A DNA stretch of 58,230 nucleotides, taken from positions 1-58,230 of the forward strand of contig JAHEDJ010000010.1 of NCBI GenBank assembly GCA_024641325.1, written 5' to 3'. Position numbers and translations under genes: made by a program. Source of the stretch: a bacterium (GTDB lineage Bacteria > Actinomycetota > Acidimicrobiia > Spongiisociales > JAHEDJ01). Of this stretch, positions 43,525 to 51,743 are shown in pieces; the stretch's first letter is position 1, and the number at the start of each line of letters is the position of its first letter. Below the pieces are notes generated by a model. It had not been told where the DNA came from. It did not search any database and saw only the letters and a program-made list of their open reading frames with translations.

Positions 43525-43971
43525 TCAACCCCAGGGTTTGGCGACCATCGCCCAAAAAGCGAAAAGGACCACACCCATGGTGGCGAGCATACCGAAAGTA
43601 ATCCGGCTCACCGTGCCGCCTGCTGCCGTTCCGGAGACGAGTCGCCGTTGCAGACGCCCCGTCCACAACAGCGATATGCCTGCCCCGAGAAACACGCCGG
43701 TCATTCCGACATGGAGCCAGCCCTGGTCCATCCCCCAGTTGCCTTCGCTCATGAGCCATCCGCCGGCGAGGAGAACCACAAGCGAGGCCGGAATCGTGAG
43801 TCGGCGGTCTACCCACATCGCGCTTTCAGCCTGTGCAACGACATCCGAACTGTTGCCGCTTGACACGGCTCGCCTCCAAAGGAGGAACATGGTCAGAGAT
43901 GCACCGAACCAGGCAACCACTCCAAGTACGTGCGCAAGTAAAAGGAATTCGTACAGGGTCATGCCGGTCAT
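43525..43971 (-). CDS. Four-TM membrane protein (CopD/DUF2269-like)
   Basis: 148 residues with four hydrophobic segments: LYEFLLLAHVLGVVAWFGAS, SLVVLLAGGWLMSEGNWG, LHVGMTGVFLGAGISLLWTG and FGMLATMGVVLFAFWAMVAK. The first helix with its His (LLAHVLGVVAWFG) is typical of CopD/DUF2269/YkvN-type proteins. Function not established; a heme or copper link is possible but unproven. Confidence 0.65.
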   Translation of the reverse strand: MTGMTLYEFLLLAHVLGVVAWFGASLTMFLLWRRAVSSGNSSDVVAQAESAMWVDRRLTIPASLVVLLAGGWLMSEGNWGMDQGWLHVGMTGVFLGAGISLLWTGRLQRRLVSGTAAGGTVSRITFGMLATMGVVLFAFWAMVAKPWG

Positions 43972-44001
43972 GATAACGATCAGCCTCCCGGACTTACGGC
44001 C

Positions 44002-44208
44002 CTAGAGGGTTGGCAGTGCTCGGTGCGGTGGCGCCATCACCAGCACATCTATGCCCGTCTTCTGTCGCAAGTCTTCAACGAAAGCTTCAACCGCGTCTGC
44101 AGCGAATGTTGCGTCGGCGGCCGGCCGGGGGCTTCCGATCAGGATCGAACCGGCTGCTACCTCGAGGGCATAGGCGGCGACGGTATCGGCGAGACCACCT
44201 ACCCGCAC
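44002..44208 (-). CDS. Small hypothetical protein (68 aa)
   Basis: GTG 44208 has GAGG five bases upstream and lies 7 bases after the stop of the preceding gene. The peptide (VRVGGLADTVAAYALEVAAG, then ILIGSPRPAADATFAADAVE, AFVEDLRQKTGIDVLVMAPP) looks like one beta-alpha unit of a small globular protein. No family recognised. The context favours a true operon member. Confidence 0.5.
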   Translation of the reverse strand: MRVGGLADTVAAYALEVAAGSILIGSPRPAADATFAADAVEAFVEDLRQKTGIDVLVMAPPHRALPTL

Positions 44209-44215
44209 CGCGACC

Positions 44216-45217
44216 TCAGTCGGGTGCCTCCTCGCGCAATGCCTCGGCGTACGCGTAAAGGCCGAAACCGTCAACGATCACCCGCTGCCACCCATCTGGT
44301 CGGCTGCCGCCGGCCAGCACGAGGGCAGCGGACAACGCCAGGGCGGTTTGCCGCGATGGCCTAGGAGCGCTGCTCAGCAACTTCCGGTTGTACTCGGCCA
44401 GTTTCTCGCCTGCCTTTGTCGGATCGCCGTTGGCGAGCGAAACCACGGCAAGATCATCACGGGCGGCAGGTGAAGGCTTGCGGGACCCCTCGGTGAACCC
44501 GGACACCGCGGCCAGGTATCTCGACGAAGCATCGAAAGGTCCTTCCGGACTGAACGACAGGAGTATCGAGGCGTCCCATTCGTGCCAGTATCCCGCGTCT
44601 CCAAGCAGATCGTGTACCGCCGCCGCAGCATTGGCACTCTCATCCCCATCCAATCCGGCTACCACCGCCATCGAAGCAAACGAATAGTGACGTCCAGTGG
44701 TCATCCAACGGTGGCGCGTGTTCCACGCCTGGTGAATGTCTTGAACTCGCTCGACCGAATTTTCGGGCTTCACGACGATAGGAGCAAACGCCAGGATGGG
44801 AACCGCCCGTGCACGATCGGTCCGTCCCAGCCGGCGCGAAGCGGACGCGAAACGCGCGATCGCATGGCCGAGAGCCTCCGCGGCCAACGCGGGTGATCGA
44901 TCCAAAGCTCCCGCCAACCCGGCCATCGGCACGGCGAACGCCCGCAGGGGATCGATACGATCCAGCGGTCGTAGGAGAGCAGACGACATATCGGCGATCT
45001 CACCAGGGCCGACCCGGGTGTCGCCGACGGTTAGATGAAGCGCCGCGAAACGTAGTGCGGTCACGCTTTGGAACCAGCGCCTATCGCTCGAGATCTCCTC
45101 GAGCGTTTCGAAGTAGCGGATCAACAGATCATCCACGGCGTCATGATCGACACTCGGAGCATGCGGCGCAACCGCCCCAAAACCTGAGGAGAACCTTTGG
45201 GTAGATCCCGGGTTCAC
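44216..45217 (-). CDS. Hypothetical helical-repeat-like protein
   Basis: 333 residues from GTG 45217; the longer frame to 45388 would run into the divergent gene. Alanine-rich helices throughout (DLLIRYFETLEEISSDRRWF, FAVPMAGLAGALDRSPALAA, YSFASMAVVAGLDGDESANA). The pattern around VHDLLGDAGYWHEWDASILL resembles DUF4003-like helical proteins, but I am not sure. No signal or membrane segment. First gene of a minus-strand group running to 43.0 kb. Confidence 0.6.
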   Translation of the reverse strand: MNPGSTQRFSSGFGAVAPHAPSVDHDAVDDLLIRYFETLEEISSDRRWFQSVTALRFAALHLTVGDTRVGPGEIADMSSALLRPLDRIDPLRAFAVPMAGLAGALDRSPALAAEALGHAIARFASASRRLGRTDRARAVPILAFAPIVVKPENSVERVQDIHQAWNTRHRWMTTGRHYSFASMAVVAGLDGDESANAAAAVHDLLGDAGYWHEWDASILLSFSPEGPFDASSRYLAAVSGFTEGSRKPSPAARDDLAVVSLANGDPTKAGEKLAEYNRKLLSSAPRPSRQTALALSAALVLAGGSRPDGWQRVIVDGFGLYAYAEALREEAPD

Positions 45218-45254
45218 AGTACCGTGCCTGTTGTCTGACACTGGAAACCTCGTT

Positions 45255-45866
45255 ATGCCCAAATCTTCCAAGATCGCCTTCATCGGGTCGCACTCGGTCA
45301 GAAAGACCAACGCGGTGCACTCTTTTGCGGGCGCGGTGGGGCGCAGCGGCCGCAGTGTCGAGGTCGGACGCGAGGTCATCCGATTCAACCCGCTCGGTCT
45401 GAATGAAGGCGCGACACCCGAAGCTCAGCTGTGGGTGATCATGGCGCAGATTCAACAGGAACTCGAACTGCGCAATCGCGCCGAGGTACTGGTCACCGAT
45501 CGGGCCGTGATCGACAATTTCGCCTATTTCCTTCGCGCAACCGGGGGAGAGGACCCTTTTGAAATCAAGCCGCTGGTCCGGAAATGGTGTGAAACGTATG
45601 ATCTCTTTGTGAGGTTGCTGCCGGATGTGCCGCTCAAGATCGACGGAGTTCGCAGCACCAACACCAGGTTCCGCAACGAGATTGAATCGATACTCGATAC
45701 CATTCTTCCGAGCTATGTCCCAACGGAGAGTCTGGTCACCATCCGAGCGTCGGAGGTCACCGACACGTTCGACTGGGCTTCTCTGGTGGAGAAGCTCATT
45801 GGACCTCCCGAAGCCGGCGAACCGACCGTGAGGCCGGTAACACTGATTCCCACGCTCTGGGATTGA
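45255..45866 (+). CDS. P-loop ATPase/kinase-like protein (AAA_28 type) with altered Walker A
   Basis: 203 residues from ATG 45255 (TTG 45231 is the longer alternative). The N-terminus IAFIGSHSVRKTNAVHSFAG aligns with AAA_28/NadR-kinase P-loops, but the glycine of GK[ST] is Arg (SVRKT). The Walker B-like strand is EVLVTDRAVIDNFAYFLRAT, with lid-like DGVRSTNTRFRNEIES. It may bind nucleotide weakly or hold another ligand. Fourteen bases before the ABC-F gene. Confidence 0.7.
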   Translation: MPKSSKIAFIGSHSVRKTNAVHSFAGAVGRSGRSVEVGREVIRFNPLGLNEGATPEAQLWVIMAQIQQELELRNRAEVLVTDRAVIDNFAYFLRATGGEDPFEIKPLVRKWCETYDLFVRLLPDVPLKIDGVRSTNTRFRNEIESILDTILPSYVPTESLVTIRASEVTDTFDWASLVEKLIGPPEAGEPTVRPVTLIPTLWD

Positions 45867-45879
45867 CCAAGACCGACCC

Positions 45880-47622
45880 ATGCACCTCCTGAGCCTCGAA
45901 GGAATCTCGAAGTCGTATCCGGAGAACCCTGTTCTGTTCGGCGTCTCGCTCGGGATCTCCGCCGGGGAACATATCGGAGTCATCGGTCGAAACGGATCCG
46001 GGAAATCAACGCTGCTGGCAATCATCGGAGGCCTCGAGGAGCCGGACCACGGCTCGGTGGTTCGTGCCAGGGGCTTGCGAGTTGCTCACCTCGAGCAGGA
46101 TCCAGCTTTCGACGGTAACGCGACGGTTGCCGGTATCGTGGGTGCAGACCGGGAGGCAATAGCACTGTCGCATCGGCTCGGGCTGACGGACGCCGGTTCG
46201 ACCTGGTCTGCGTTGTCAGGCGGACAGCGCAAGCGGCTCGCTCTGGCCCTGGCTCTGGCAGCGGATTGCGATCTTCTGATCCTCGATGAGCCGACCAACC
46301 ATCTCGATGTCGATCTGGTCGACTGGCTCGAGGACCATCTGCGCGCGCGCCCCGAGGCGTTGCTTCTGGTCACTCACGATCGATTCCTTCTCGATCGTGT
46401 TGCCGACCGTATCGTCGAAGTACACGACGGCGCGCTGTTCTCACACCAGGGGAGCTACGAGGACTATCTCGAGGCAGCCGCCAACCGTAACGCCCACGAG
46501 TCTGCGGTCGAACATCGCCTTCAGCGGCGGATCAAGACCGAACTGGCCTGGCTACAGCGTTCGCCAAAGGCACGTACGACTAAATCGCGAGCCCGTGTCT
46601 CCCAGGCCCATGACCTCATCGCTCAGCAGCGGCAGCAGCTCCGGCGAGAGCTGACCATCGAGCTGCCTTCGCGCCGCATCGGATCGAGGGTGGTCGAACT
46701 CCACGACGCGGGCAAGAAATACGGCGACAATTGGGTCCTCAAACACGTCGAGCTCAAGCTGCAGCCGGACGCCAGAATCGGTATCGTCGGCCCGAATGCA
46801 GCCGGCAAGACCACCCTCCTCAACCTGATCGCCGGGAGAATTCAGCCGGATGAGGGGAGGGTGACCGTTGGCTCGACGGTTCACTGTGGTTGGTACGGCC
46901 AGGACCCTCGCCCGATTCCTCCGCACACGCGCGTCCACGCCGTAGTTCGAGAACATCGCGACGAGGTCTTGCTCGAAAGTGGCATCAAGGTGTCCGGCGC
47001 GCAACTGCTCGAACGATTTCAGTTCACGAGAGAGCAGCAGCAGGCTGAGGTTGGGGACCTTTCCGGCGGAGAGCGGCGCAGGCTCGAGCTTCTGTTGAGC
47101 CTGATGGAAGCACCCAACCTGCTGCTTCTCGATGAACCAACGAACGACCTGGACATAGACACGCTCAACACCCTGGAGGAATACCTCGACGCGTGGGAGG
47201 GTGCCGTAGTCGTAGCAAGCCACGATCGCTACTTCCTCGAGAGGACCTGCACAGACATTGTTTCCATCGAGTCGGACGGATCGGTGGTCCACCATCCCGG
47301 CGGATGGGTCGCATATCGATCGACTGCCGCCGGCAGGTCGCCCGAGACCACCAAGCCGCCCACCAGCTCGAGACGAGCACAGCAACCACCTCGGCGCCTT
47401 TCCTACAAGGACCGTAGGGAACTCGATCGGCTCGATGAAACCATCCCGACCCTCGAGGCCGAACGCGATCATCTGGTCGATATGGTGGAAGAGCGTGCAG
47501 GGGATTACCAGCGCTCTGCCGATCTATCTGTTCGACTGGCCGCCGCGGTCGACGCGTTGGAGAGAGCCGAAACGCGCTGGTTGGAACTCACCGAAGCCGC
47601 TGAGCGCCTCGAGCAGCAGTGA
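45880..47622 (+). CDS. ABC-F family ATPase
   Basis: 580 residues, no membrane segments, two ABC cassettes: Walker A GRNGSGKST and GPNAAGKTT, signatures LSGGQRKRLALALAL and LSGGERRRLELLLSL, Walker B LLILDEPTNHLDVD and LLLLDEPTNDLDID. A basic linker (about 200-265) carries the P-site-tRNA motif seen in EttA/Uup-like factors. The C-terminal coiled coil (YKDRRELDRLDETIPTLEAE) is Uup-type. Acts on ribosomes, in translation rescue or antibiotic protection; which one cannot be told. Confidence 0.92.
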   Translation: MHLLSLEGISKSYPENPVLFGVSLGISAGEHIGVIGRNGSGKSTLLAIIGGLEEPDHGSVVRARGLRVAHLEQDPAFDGNATVAGIVGADREAIALSHRLGLTDAGSTWSALSGGQRKRLALALALAADCDLLILDEPTNHLDVDLVDWLEDHLRARPEALLLVTHDRFLLDRVADRIVEVHDGALFSHQGSYEDYLEAAANRNAHESAVEHRLQRRIKTELAWLQRSPKARTTKSRARVSQAHDLIAQQRQQLRRELTIELPSRRIGSRVVELHDAGKKYGDNWVLKHVELKLQPDARIGIVGPNAAGKTTLLNLIAGRIQPDEGRVTVGSTVHCGWYGQDPRPIPPHTRVHAVVREHRDEVLLESGIKVSGAQLLERFQFTREQQQAEVGDLSGGERRRLELLLSLMEAPNLLLLDEPTNDLDIDTLNTLEEYLDAWEGAVVVASHDRYFLERTCTDIVSIESDGSVVHHPGGWVAYRSTAAGRSPETTKPPTSSRRAQQPPRRLSYKDRRELDRLDETIPTLEAERDHLVDMVEERAGDYQRSADLSVRLAAAVDALERAETRWLELTEAAERLEQQ

Positions 47623-48122
47623 GGGCTGAATAATGGACTTCAGGGTCGGCCTAGGTGGATTGTAGCGTTACTTTACATAACGATGATTATGGGCACTCCA
47701 TATAGGGGCGGGGCATCTCCACCAGAGCTCCTCGAGCTGGAGGGTTGTCGCCGCCGGCAAGTACCGGGTTGGCTCGACGACTTCCGGCTCTACTCGCTGT
47801 CCGTTGCCCGGACTCGCCACAACCCACCGCCGGCTCCTGATGAGCTCACCCCGCCGGATCCCACGCTTGGCTCCCGGCCGGCCGGTTTCGTGACGCTCTC
47901 GCAGACGCGATCCCCGAGGTGCAATACGTCACTGTGATGGAACCCTCGCGCTGTGGAGCCTTTGAGAAAAGTGACGTCGGCGACTCCGATGGTGTCGGCC
48001 GCCGGCATGCGGCTCCCTCGCCGCGTTCGAGTTGCGCCTACTAGTCGGCTCATGCCCCTCCCCTCACCGGCCTCTATACTCGACCTCTTTGCGTCACCGT
48101 GACGTAATGCGCACCCCGACGA
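47623..48122. other. Gene-free convergent interval with a diverged inverted repeat
   Basis: No supported gene. GCAATACGTCACTGTGATGG (47921-47940) recurs inverted at 48091-48110 (16 of 20 positions), each with a GTCAC-N-GTGA[CT] core. Between them lies about 150 bases without protein-like sequence. This could be a small decayed element or a pair of binding sites. ORFs at 47683-47937 and the reverse strand look like chance. Confidence 0.4.
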
Positions 48123-48482
48123 TCAGTCGCTTCCGATGGCAACCGGTTCGACCGACACGTCCTGTAGCTGGCGAACGGCCTCGCTGAGATGCGCCAGCGC
48201 TTGCACGTAGTCGGACTTGGTCGGCGTGCCGGCCTCGAGATCGACCGCAACATCCTCGGCGGCGGACTCCAGTCGGTATAGCGCGTCCCGTAGTGCATCC
48301 CATGCTCGCCGGGAGACGATCACCTCATCCGGACCCAGCTGCCGGCTCTCACCCAGGCGGCGCGCTTCATAGGCCCGTTGACGGTGGCTGGACCTGCAGT
48401 ATCGCTTGGGTCGCCCGGGTCCCGGCGTATCGAGGAACTCCTCCCCACACCAGTGGCAGTGCTGCGGTAGCCGATGTTTCAT
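48123..48482 (-). CDS. Small zinc-finger-like conserved protein
   Basis: 119 residues from ATG 48482. The N-terminus KHRLPQHCHWCGEEFLDTPG and GRPKRYCRSSHRQRAYEARR form a CxxC...CxxxH-type zinc site with a basic nucleic-acid-binding look, common in actinobacteria. The rest is helical (YRLESAAEDVAVDLEAGTPT, YVQALAHLSEAVRQLQDVSV). The 48-base extension to 48530 is not supported. Function unknown; likely DNA or RNA binding. Confidence 0.75.
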   Translation of the reverse strand: MKHRLPQHCHWCGEEFLDTPGPGRPKRYCRSSHRQRAYEARRLGESRQLGPDEVIVSRRAWDALRDALYRLESAAEDVAVDLEAGTPTKSDYVQALAHLSEAVRQLQDVSVEPVAIGSD

Positions 48483-48530
48483 AACAGTGATGAAACTACC
48501 TCGGAATGTCGAAATAATCGAGAATCCCAC

Positions 48531-49340
48531 CTAGGCCGAAGCCTGCTCCGACGTCGCCCACCGATACATCATCGCTGCCAACACCGGCCACACGATCGGG
48601 ACGGTGGCCAGCTTCATGATGAGTCCGGCGATCTGTTGATCGTCGATCGCAGTCAATCCAAATACTCTCGGAGCGAGTTCATAAGTCTGATAGAGGGGCA
48701 GTTTGGCAAACGTCAGGAAGCTGGCCGGGATGATGGTCACGATTCCGGAAGCGAAGAACAGATAGACCATGCGGGCCGGATAGGAACGCTCACGAAACTC
48801 GCTTACCGATCCGACGATGGGCGCCCACAGCGCAAGCCCCGACAAAAGCCAGATCGCGTCCATGGCAAACGAACCGAATTGCGAAGCGCGCAGTGCGTCG
48901 ACCGCTATCGGTGTGTGGGAGAGCACCAACGTCGCGTTGAATGTGACTCCCATCACCAAGGGGAACCGCCGCAGCGACCTGCCGGTCCGATAGATGCCGG
49001 TGGCAGCCAGAACCCGGCGCGCCATCCACTCGGGAGTGCCCAGCCACAGCAGCGGTGCTGCGACAAGCACATACAAGATATATTGCACCATGTGAGCACT
49101 TGCCAGATATCCGGCTCCTAGGGTCCCCAGCGGCCAGTCTGAGGCCAGCCAGAAGACGGCCACCCCCGCCATGAAGAAGATCGTTTGCCGTCGAGAATGT
49201 GACTCGACGGCCCGGTTGCGGCGCACACTCCACAGGTAGGTCCCGGCCAGAGCGGCCACCGTCAGCCAGACTCCGGGATAGGCCCGAAACGCCCACGACC
49301 AGGGCTCGCTGATTGCGGTGCACCACCAGGAGATGCTCAT
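48531..49340 (-). CDS. ctaG: Cytochrome c oxidase assembly factor CtaG (caa3 type)
   Basis: 269 residues with about seven helices. Family features: HMVQYILYVLVAAPLLWLGT, FNATLVLSHTPIAVDAL and LYQTYELAPRVFGLTAIDDQ with QIAGLIMKL. Part of copper delivery to the oxidase CuB site in membranes. ATGA overlap with the cytochrome c gene, then PCuAC and SCO1 upstream, all one minus-strand operon. Confidence 0.92.
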   Translation of the reverse strand: MSISWWCTAISEPWSWAFRAYPGVWLTVAALAGTYLWSVRRNRAVESHSRRQTIFFMAGVAVFWLASDWPLGTLGAGYLASAHMVQYILYVLVAAPLLWLGTPEWMARRVLAATGIYRTGRSLRRFPLVMGVTFNATLVLSHTPIAVDALRASQFGSFAMDAIWLLSGLALWAPIVGSVSEFRERSYPARMVYLFFASGIVTIIPASFLTFAKLPLYQTYELAPRVFGLTAIDDQQIAGLIMKLATVPIVWPVLAAMMYRWATSEQASA

Positions 49341-49690
49341 GCCGACTCCTCCAAATAGGCGACGATCGCGTCGAGATCGTCATCACTCAACGAGAAGCTG
49401 GGCATCTGCGGGCCAAACCCCTGCACAATCCGTTCCCCCGGTTCCACTATCGATTCCCGAACATACTCGGCGTCAAACACCACAGTAGATCCGCCGACCA
49501 GCGGGCGGAGGGTACCCCACGTCCCCTTCCATGATGGACCAATGCCGTCGCCTTCGCCGTGACATCCGGTACATCCAAGGGCCGCAACGAGTTGGCGGCC
49601 ATTGGCGGCCTCGCCGGAGAGCGCAGGGTTGCCGCTGCAAGCGGACACCGCCAATGCAACAAAGAGGACTGGCAAGACATGCCTCTTCAT
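49337..49690 (-). CDS. c-type cytochrome lipoprotein
   Basis: 117 residues. Lipobox AVSAC (Cys18), heme site C40-x-x-C43-H44 (LGCTGCHGEGDGIGPSWKG), and the distal Met in GPQMPSFSLSDDDLDAIVAY. Like the cytochrome c domain of Bacillus-type CtaC or CccB. Electron carrier or copper-site partner at the outer face of the membrane, next to oxidase-assembly genes. Confidence 0.92.
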   Translation of the reverse strand: MKRHVLPVLFVALAVSACSGNPALSGEAANGRQLVAALGCTGCHGEGDGIGPSWKGTWGTLRPLVGGSTVVFDAEYVRESIVEPGERIVQGFGPQMPSFSLSDDDLDAIVAYLEESA

Positions 49691-50112
49691 GGCGCGATCT
49701 CGGCATAGGAAGTCACCAGCGCCTCAACGTCGATCGCTCCCGCCACTTCAAAGACAACAGTCACGGTGGCGGTCTGCCCGATCTCGAGTTCGTCGACGTC
49801 GAGCAGCATCACGTGAAGGCCACCGGGTTCGAAGACGATGACCTCTCCCCCGGCGACGGACACCTCCGACACCGGCTCCATATGCATCAGTCCCCCGTCG
49901 AGGAAGCTGCGGTGGATTTCGGCTCTCCCGACCTCCGACTGCACTCCGATGATCCGATCCGTCGCGTCTCCGTTGTTGACAACCTCGAAGTACACCGCGG
50001 TCGCCGGACCAGCCGGCATGGCTATCACGGCAGCACGGATTTCGATTCCCGGTGTCGCTCCACACGCGGCCACCAAGCCCAGGATCGCCGGGAGCACCGC
50101 TTTCCACCTCAT
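49687..50112 (-). CDS. PCu(A)C-type copper chaperone lipoprotein
   Basis: 141 residues; ATG 50112 overlaps the SCO1 stop. Lipobox LVAAC (Cys17). The copper-binding pattern is H-x-n-M-x-M ... H-x-M: AEIHRSFLDGGLMHMEPV and GGLHVMLLD. It gives Cu(I) to SCO1 or the CuA/CuB sites of the oxidase. Longer start at 50154 lacks a signal at its beginning. Confidence 0.9.
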   Translation of the reverse strand: MRWKAVLPAILGLVAACGATPGIEIRAAVIAMPAGPATAVYFEVVNNGDATDRIIGVQSEVGRAEIHRSFLDGGLMHMEPVSEVSVAGGEVIVFEPGGLHVMLLDVDELEIGQTATVTVVFEVAGAIDVEALVTSYAEIAP

Positions 50113-50729
50113 GATCCGGTGCGCTGCAGAAGGATCGGGAGGTCGTGCATCCAATCACTTTGGCGTGTTCCGAACGGGTAGACGCTATACCCCAATCCAT
50201 CCGGTGCGTAGACGAGTACCTGGCCGGCGTGTCCCATCGTATAGTCGTCTCCGCTTCCCTCCCTCAGGGCTTTGGGGACACCTGCGGCGATTTGAGCGGT
50301 CTCGAGTTCCTGCAATGAGCCGGTCAGTCCGACAAAGTCGACGCGGAAGGCATCGAGGAAGGACCTTATGACCTCCGGGGAATCGCGCTCCGGGTCGACG
50401 GTGACAAAGACCACCGTCGAATTGCGGCGGACGTCCGGGAGGCGATCGAAGACCTCTTTCAGCTGCGCGAGGTGCACAGGGCAAATGTCGGGACAGTTCG
50501 TGTATCCGAAGTAGAGAAACGTCAACCTCCCTGCCGTCTCTTCTGAGAAATCGAAGGCGTGGCCATCGGTGTCGGTCAGAGTGAAAGAAGGCTTTTGGGT
50601 AGGGCTCTCAATTGCCACTCCCGCCAGTTGACCTGCCAGCGGTACCCCCGCTCCAGCACAGGCCCCCAGCGCGAACGCGAGACCGGCTATGAGGAGAAAT
50701 CGAACAAAGAGATGACCGACGAAAGTCAT
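50109..50729 (-). CDS. SCO1/SenC-family copper metallochaperone
   Basis: 206 residues from ATG 50729, giving signal MTFVGHLFVRFLLIAGLAFA and lipobox LGAC (Cys24). Thioredoxin-like fold with the CxxxC site in FGYTNCPDICPVHLAQL and the distal His in YTMGHAGQVLVY. Inserts copper in CuA and controls redox state. A 7-bp hairpin (CCGAGCG/CGCTCGG, 50740-50759) lies 11 bases before the start. A CsoR-type palindrome sits 125 bases upstream and may control it. Confidence 0.9.
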   Translation of the reverse strand: MTFVGHLFVRFLLIAGLAFALGACAGAGVPLAGQLAGVAIESPTQKPSFTLTDTDGHAFDFSEETAGRLTFLYFGYTNCPDICPVHLAQLKEVFDRLPDVRRNSTVVFVTVDPERDSPEVIRSFLDAFRVDFVGLTGSLQELETAQIAAGVPKALREGSGDDYTMGHAGQVLVYAPDGLGYSVYPFGTRQSDWMHDLPILLQRTGS

Positions 50730-50827
50730 AGGGTGAGCACCGAGCGATTGACCGCTCGGCACGGTACCACGGACTAGAGGGCACCATTTCGCATCGACGA
50801 CACGGAATGTTCCGGAGCCGACCAACG

Positions 50828-50856
50828 TTGGCAAGGAGCGGAACATGATGTAGGAT
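50828..50856 (+). promoter_or_regulatory. Predicted promoter of the thioredoxin gene
   Basis: TTGGCA (50828-50833), a 17-base spacer and TAGGAT (50851-50856). Transcription start would fall near 50863, inside the copper-type palindrome that overlaps the -10. It leads to the thioredoxin ATG at 50905. Confidence 0.6.
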
Positions 50857-50871
50857 ACCCCCCGGGGTATC
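50854..50871. promoter_or_regulatory. CsoR-type copper operator palindrome
   Basis: GATACCCC-CC-GGGGTATC, an 8+2+8 perfect dyad. It matches the known CsoR operator class (TACCCC...GGGGTA) seen upstream of copper genes in Streptomyces and Bacillus. It lies between the divergent SCO1 and thioredoxin genes and overlaps the predicted -10 and start of transcription of the latter. No csoR gene is in the window. Confidence 0.7.
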
Positions 50872-50904
50872 AACACATCTACGCAAAACTACTGGAGACC
50901 CGCC

Positions 50905-51291
50905 ATGGCAACTGTTGAGCTGACAAAAGACAACTTCGAAGAGACGATCACCGATAACGACATCGTGTTCGTCGATTTTTGGGCCGAGTGGTGCGGACCC
51001 TGCCGCATGTTTGCACCCACGTTTGAAGCTGCTTCCGAGAAGCACGAGAACGTCGTCTTCGGCAAGGTGGATACCGAGGCCCAGCAGGAGCTGGCAGGGT
51101 ATTTCCAAATCCGCTCTATCCCAACTCTGATGGTGTTTCGCGAGAACGTCGTCCTGTTCTCCCAACCGGGCGCGCTTCCCGCTCCGGCATTCGATGATTT
51201 GATCGAACAGGTACAGGCCGTCGACATGGATGAGGTTCACAAGACCATCGCCGAACAGCGGGCCAAAGAAGACGCAGAAGCAACCGCCTGA
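50905..51291 (+). CDS. Thioredoxin
   Basis: 128 residues from ATG 50905 with TGGAGA upstream. Active site WCGPC (C30, C33) in FVDFWAEWCGPCRMFAPTF, cis-Pro in RSIPTLMVF. No signal peptide, so it is cytoplasmic. It has a C-terminal extension of about 20 charged residues. Divergent from the copper-chaperone operon and apparently under a CsoR-type operator, so it may supply thiols during copper stress. Confidence 0.93.
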   Translation: MATVELTKDNFEETITDNDIVFVDFWAEWCGPCRMFAPTFEAASEKHENVVFGKVDTEAQQELAGYFQIRSIPTLMVFRENVVLFSQPGALPAPAFDDLIEQVQAVDMDEVHKTIAEQRAKEDAEATA

Positions 51292-51330
51292 CCAGGTCCC
51301 TCGACCGAAATAGGGCCCGGCCCAATTCAC

Positions 51331-51358
51331 AACGTCCCCGGCATATGCCGGGGACGTT
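51331..51358. terminator. Perfect 28-base palindromic terminator
   Basis: AACGTCCCCGGCAT followed directly by its complement. It is 40 bases after the thioredoxin stop and before a convergent small gene, so it may end transcription from both sides. Confidence 0.7.
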
Positions 51359-51394
51359 CGATTATCAGGCAGTCGAGGTGAAAGGGCGATCCTG

Positions 51395-51586
51395 TTAGCC
51401 GGCGACGGCTCCTGCGAAGCTCACCGGCAGTTTCGGCTCGGGTTGGTTGATGATCGCTCGCACACCTCCGTCTTCGATGACACGAATACTGATGTGGTTG
51501 CACTCGGTGCAAACGGCTCGCTGGAGTCCTGCTCCAACCCCGTGTACACGGTAGGAATGGTGGTGTTGGCTCTTGTGCTTCTTCAT
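51395..51586 (-). CDS. Small conserved protein with CxxC
   Basis: 63 residues; AAGGGA upstream of ATG 51586. Sequence MKKHKSQHHHSYRVHGVGAG, then LQRAVCTECNHISIRVIEDG. A His-rich head and one CxxC suggest half of a zinc ribbon. Small proteins of this kind are common in actinobacteria; function unknown. Convergent with thioredoxin across the palindromic terminator. Confidence 0.65.
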   Translation of the reverse strand: MKKHKSQHHHSYRVHGVGAGLQRAVCTECNHISIRVIEDGGVRAIINQPEPKLPVSFAGAVAG

Positions 51587-51743
51587 GCCCTGTCCCTTGT
51601 CGATTGCCTATGTTTCTTGTCGGCAGGTGCCGCCAATTCCACAGAGCCATCCTGCGAGCACGCAAGGTGTCTAGTCATCGCTCCCGGACGGTCGATAATC
51701 TGAAGGCACGAAATGAAGCCGAAAGAGCCAGTAGGCTGGTTGC

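Noticed and set aside
47683-47937. Plus-strand ORF after the ABC-F gene
   Set aside because: Pro/Arg-rich with no Shine-Dalgarno and no family features; overlaps the diverged inverted repeat.
50740-50759. Hairpin before SCO1 as a copper riboswitch
   Set aside because: Only a 7-bp stem with a 6-base loop; too simple to support a riboswitch claim.
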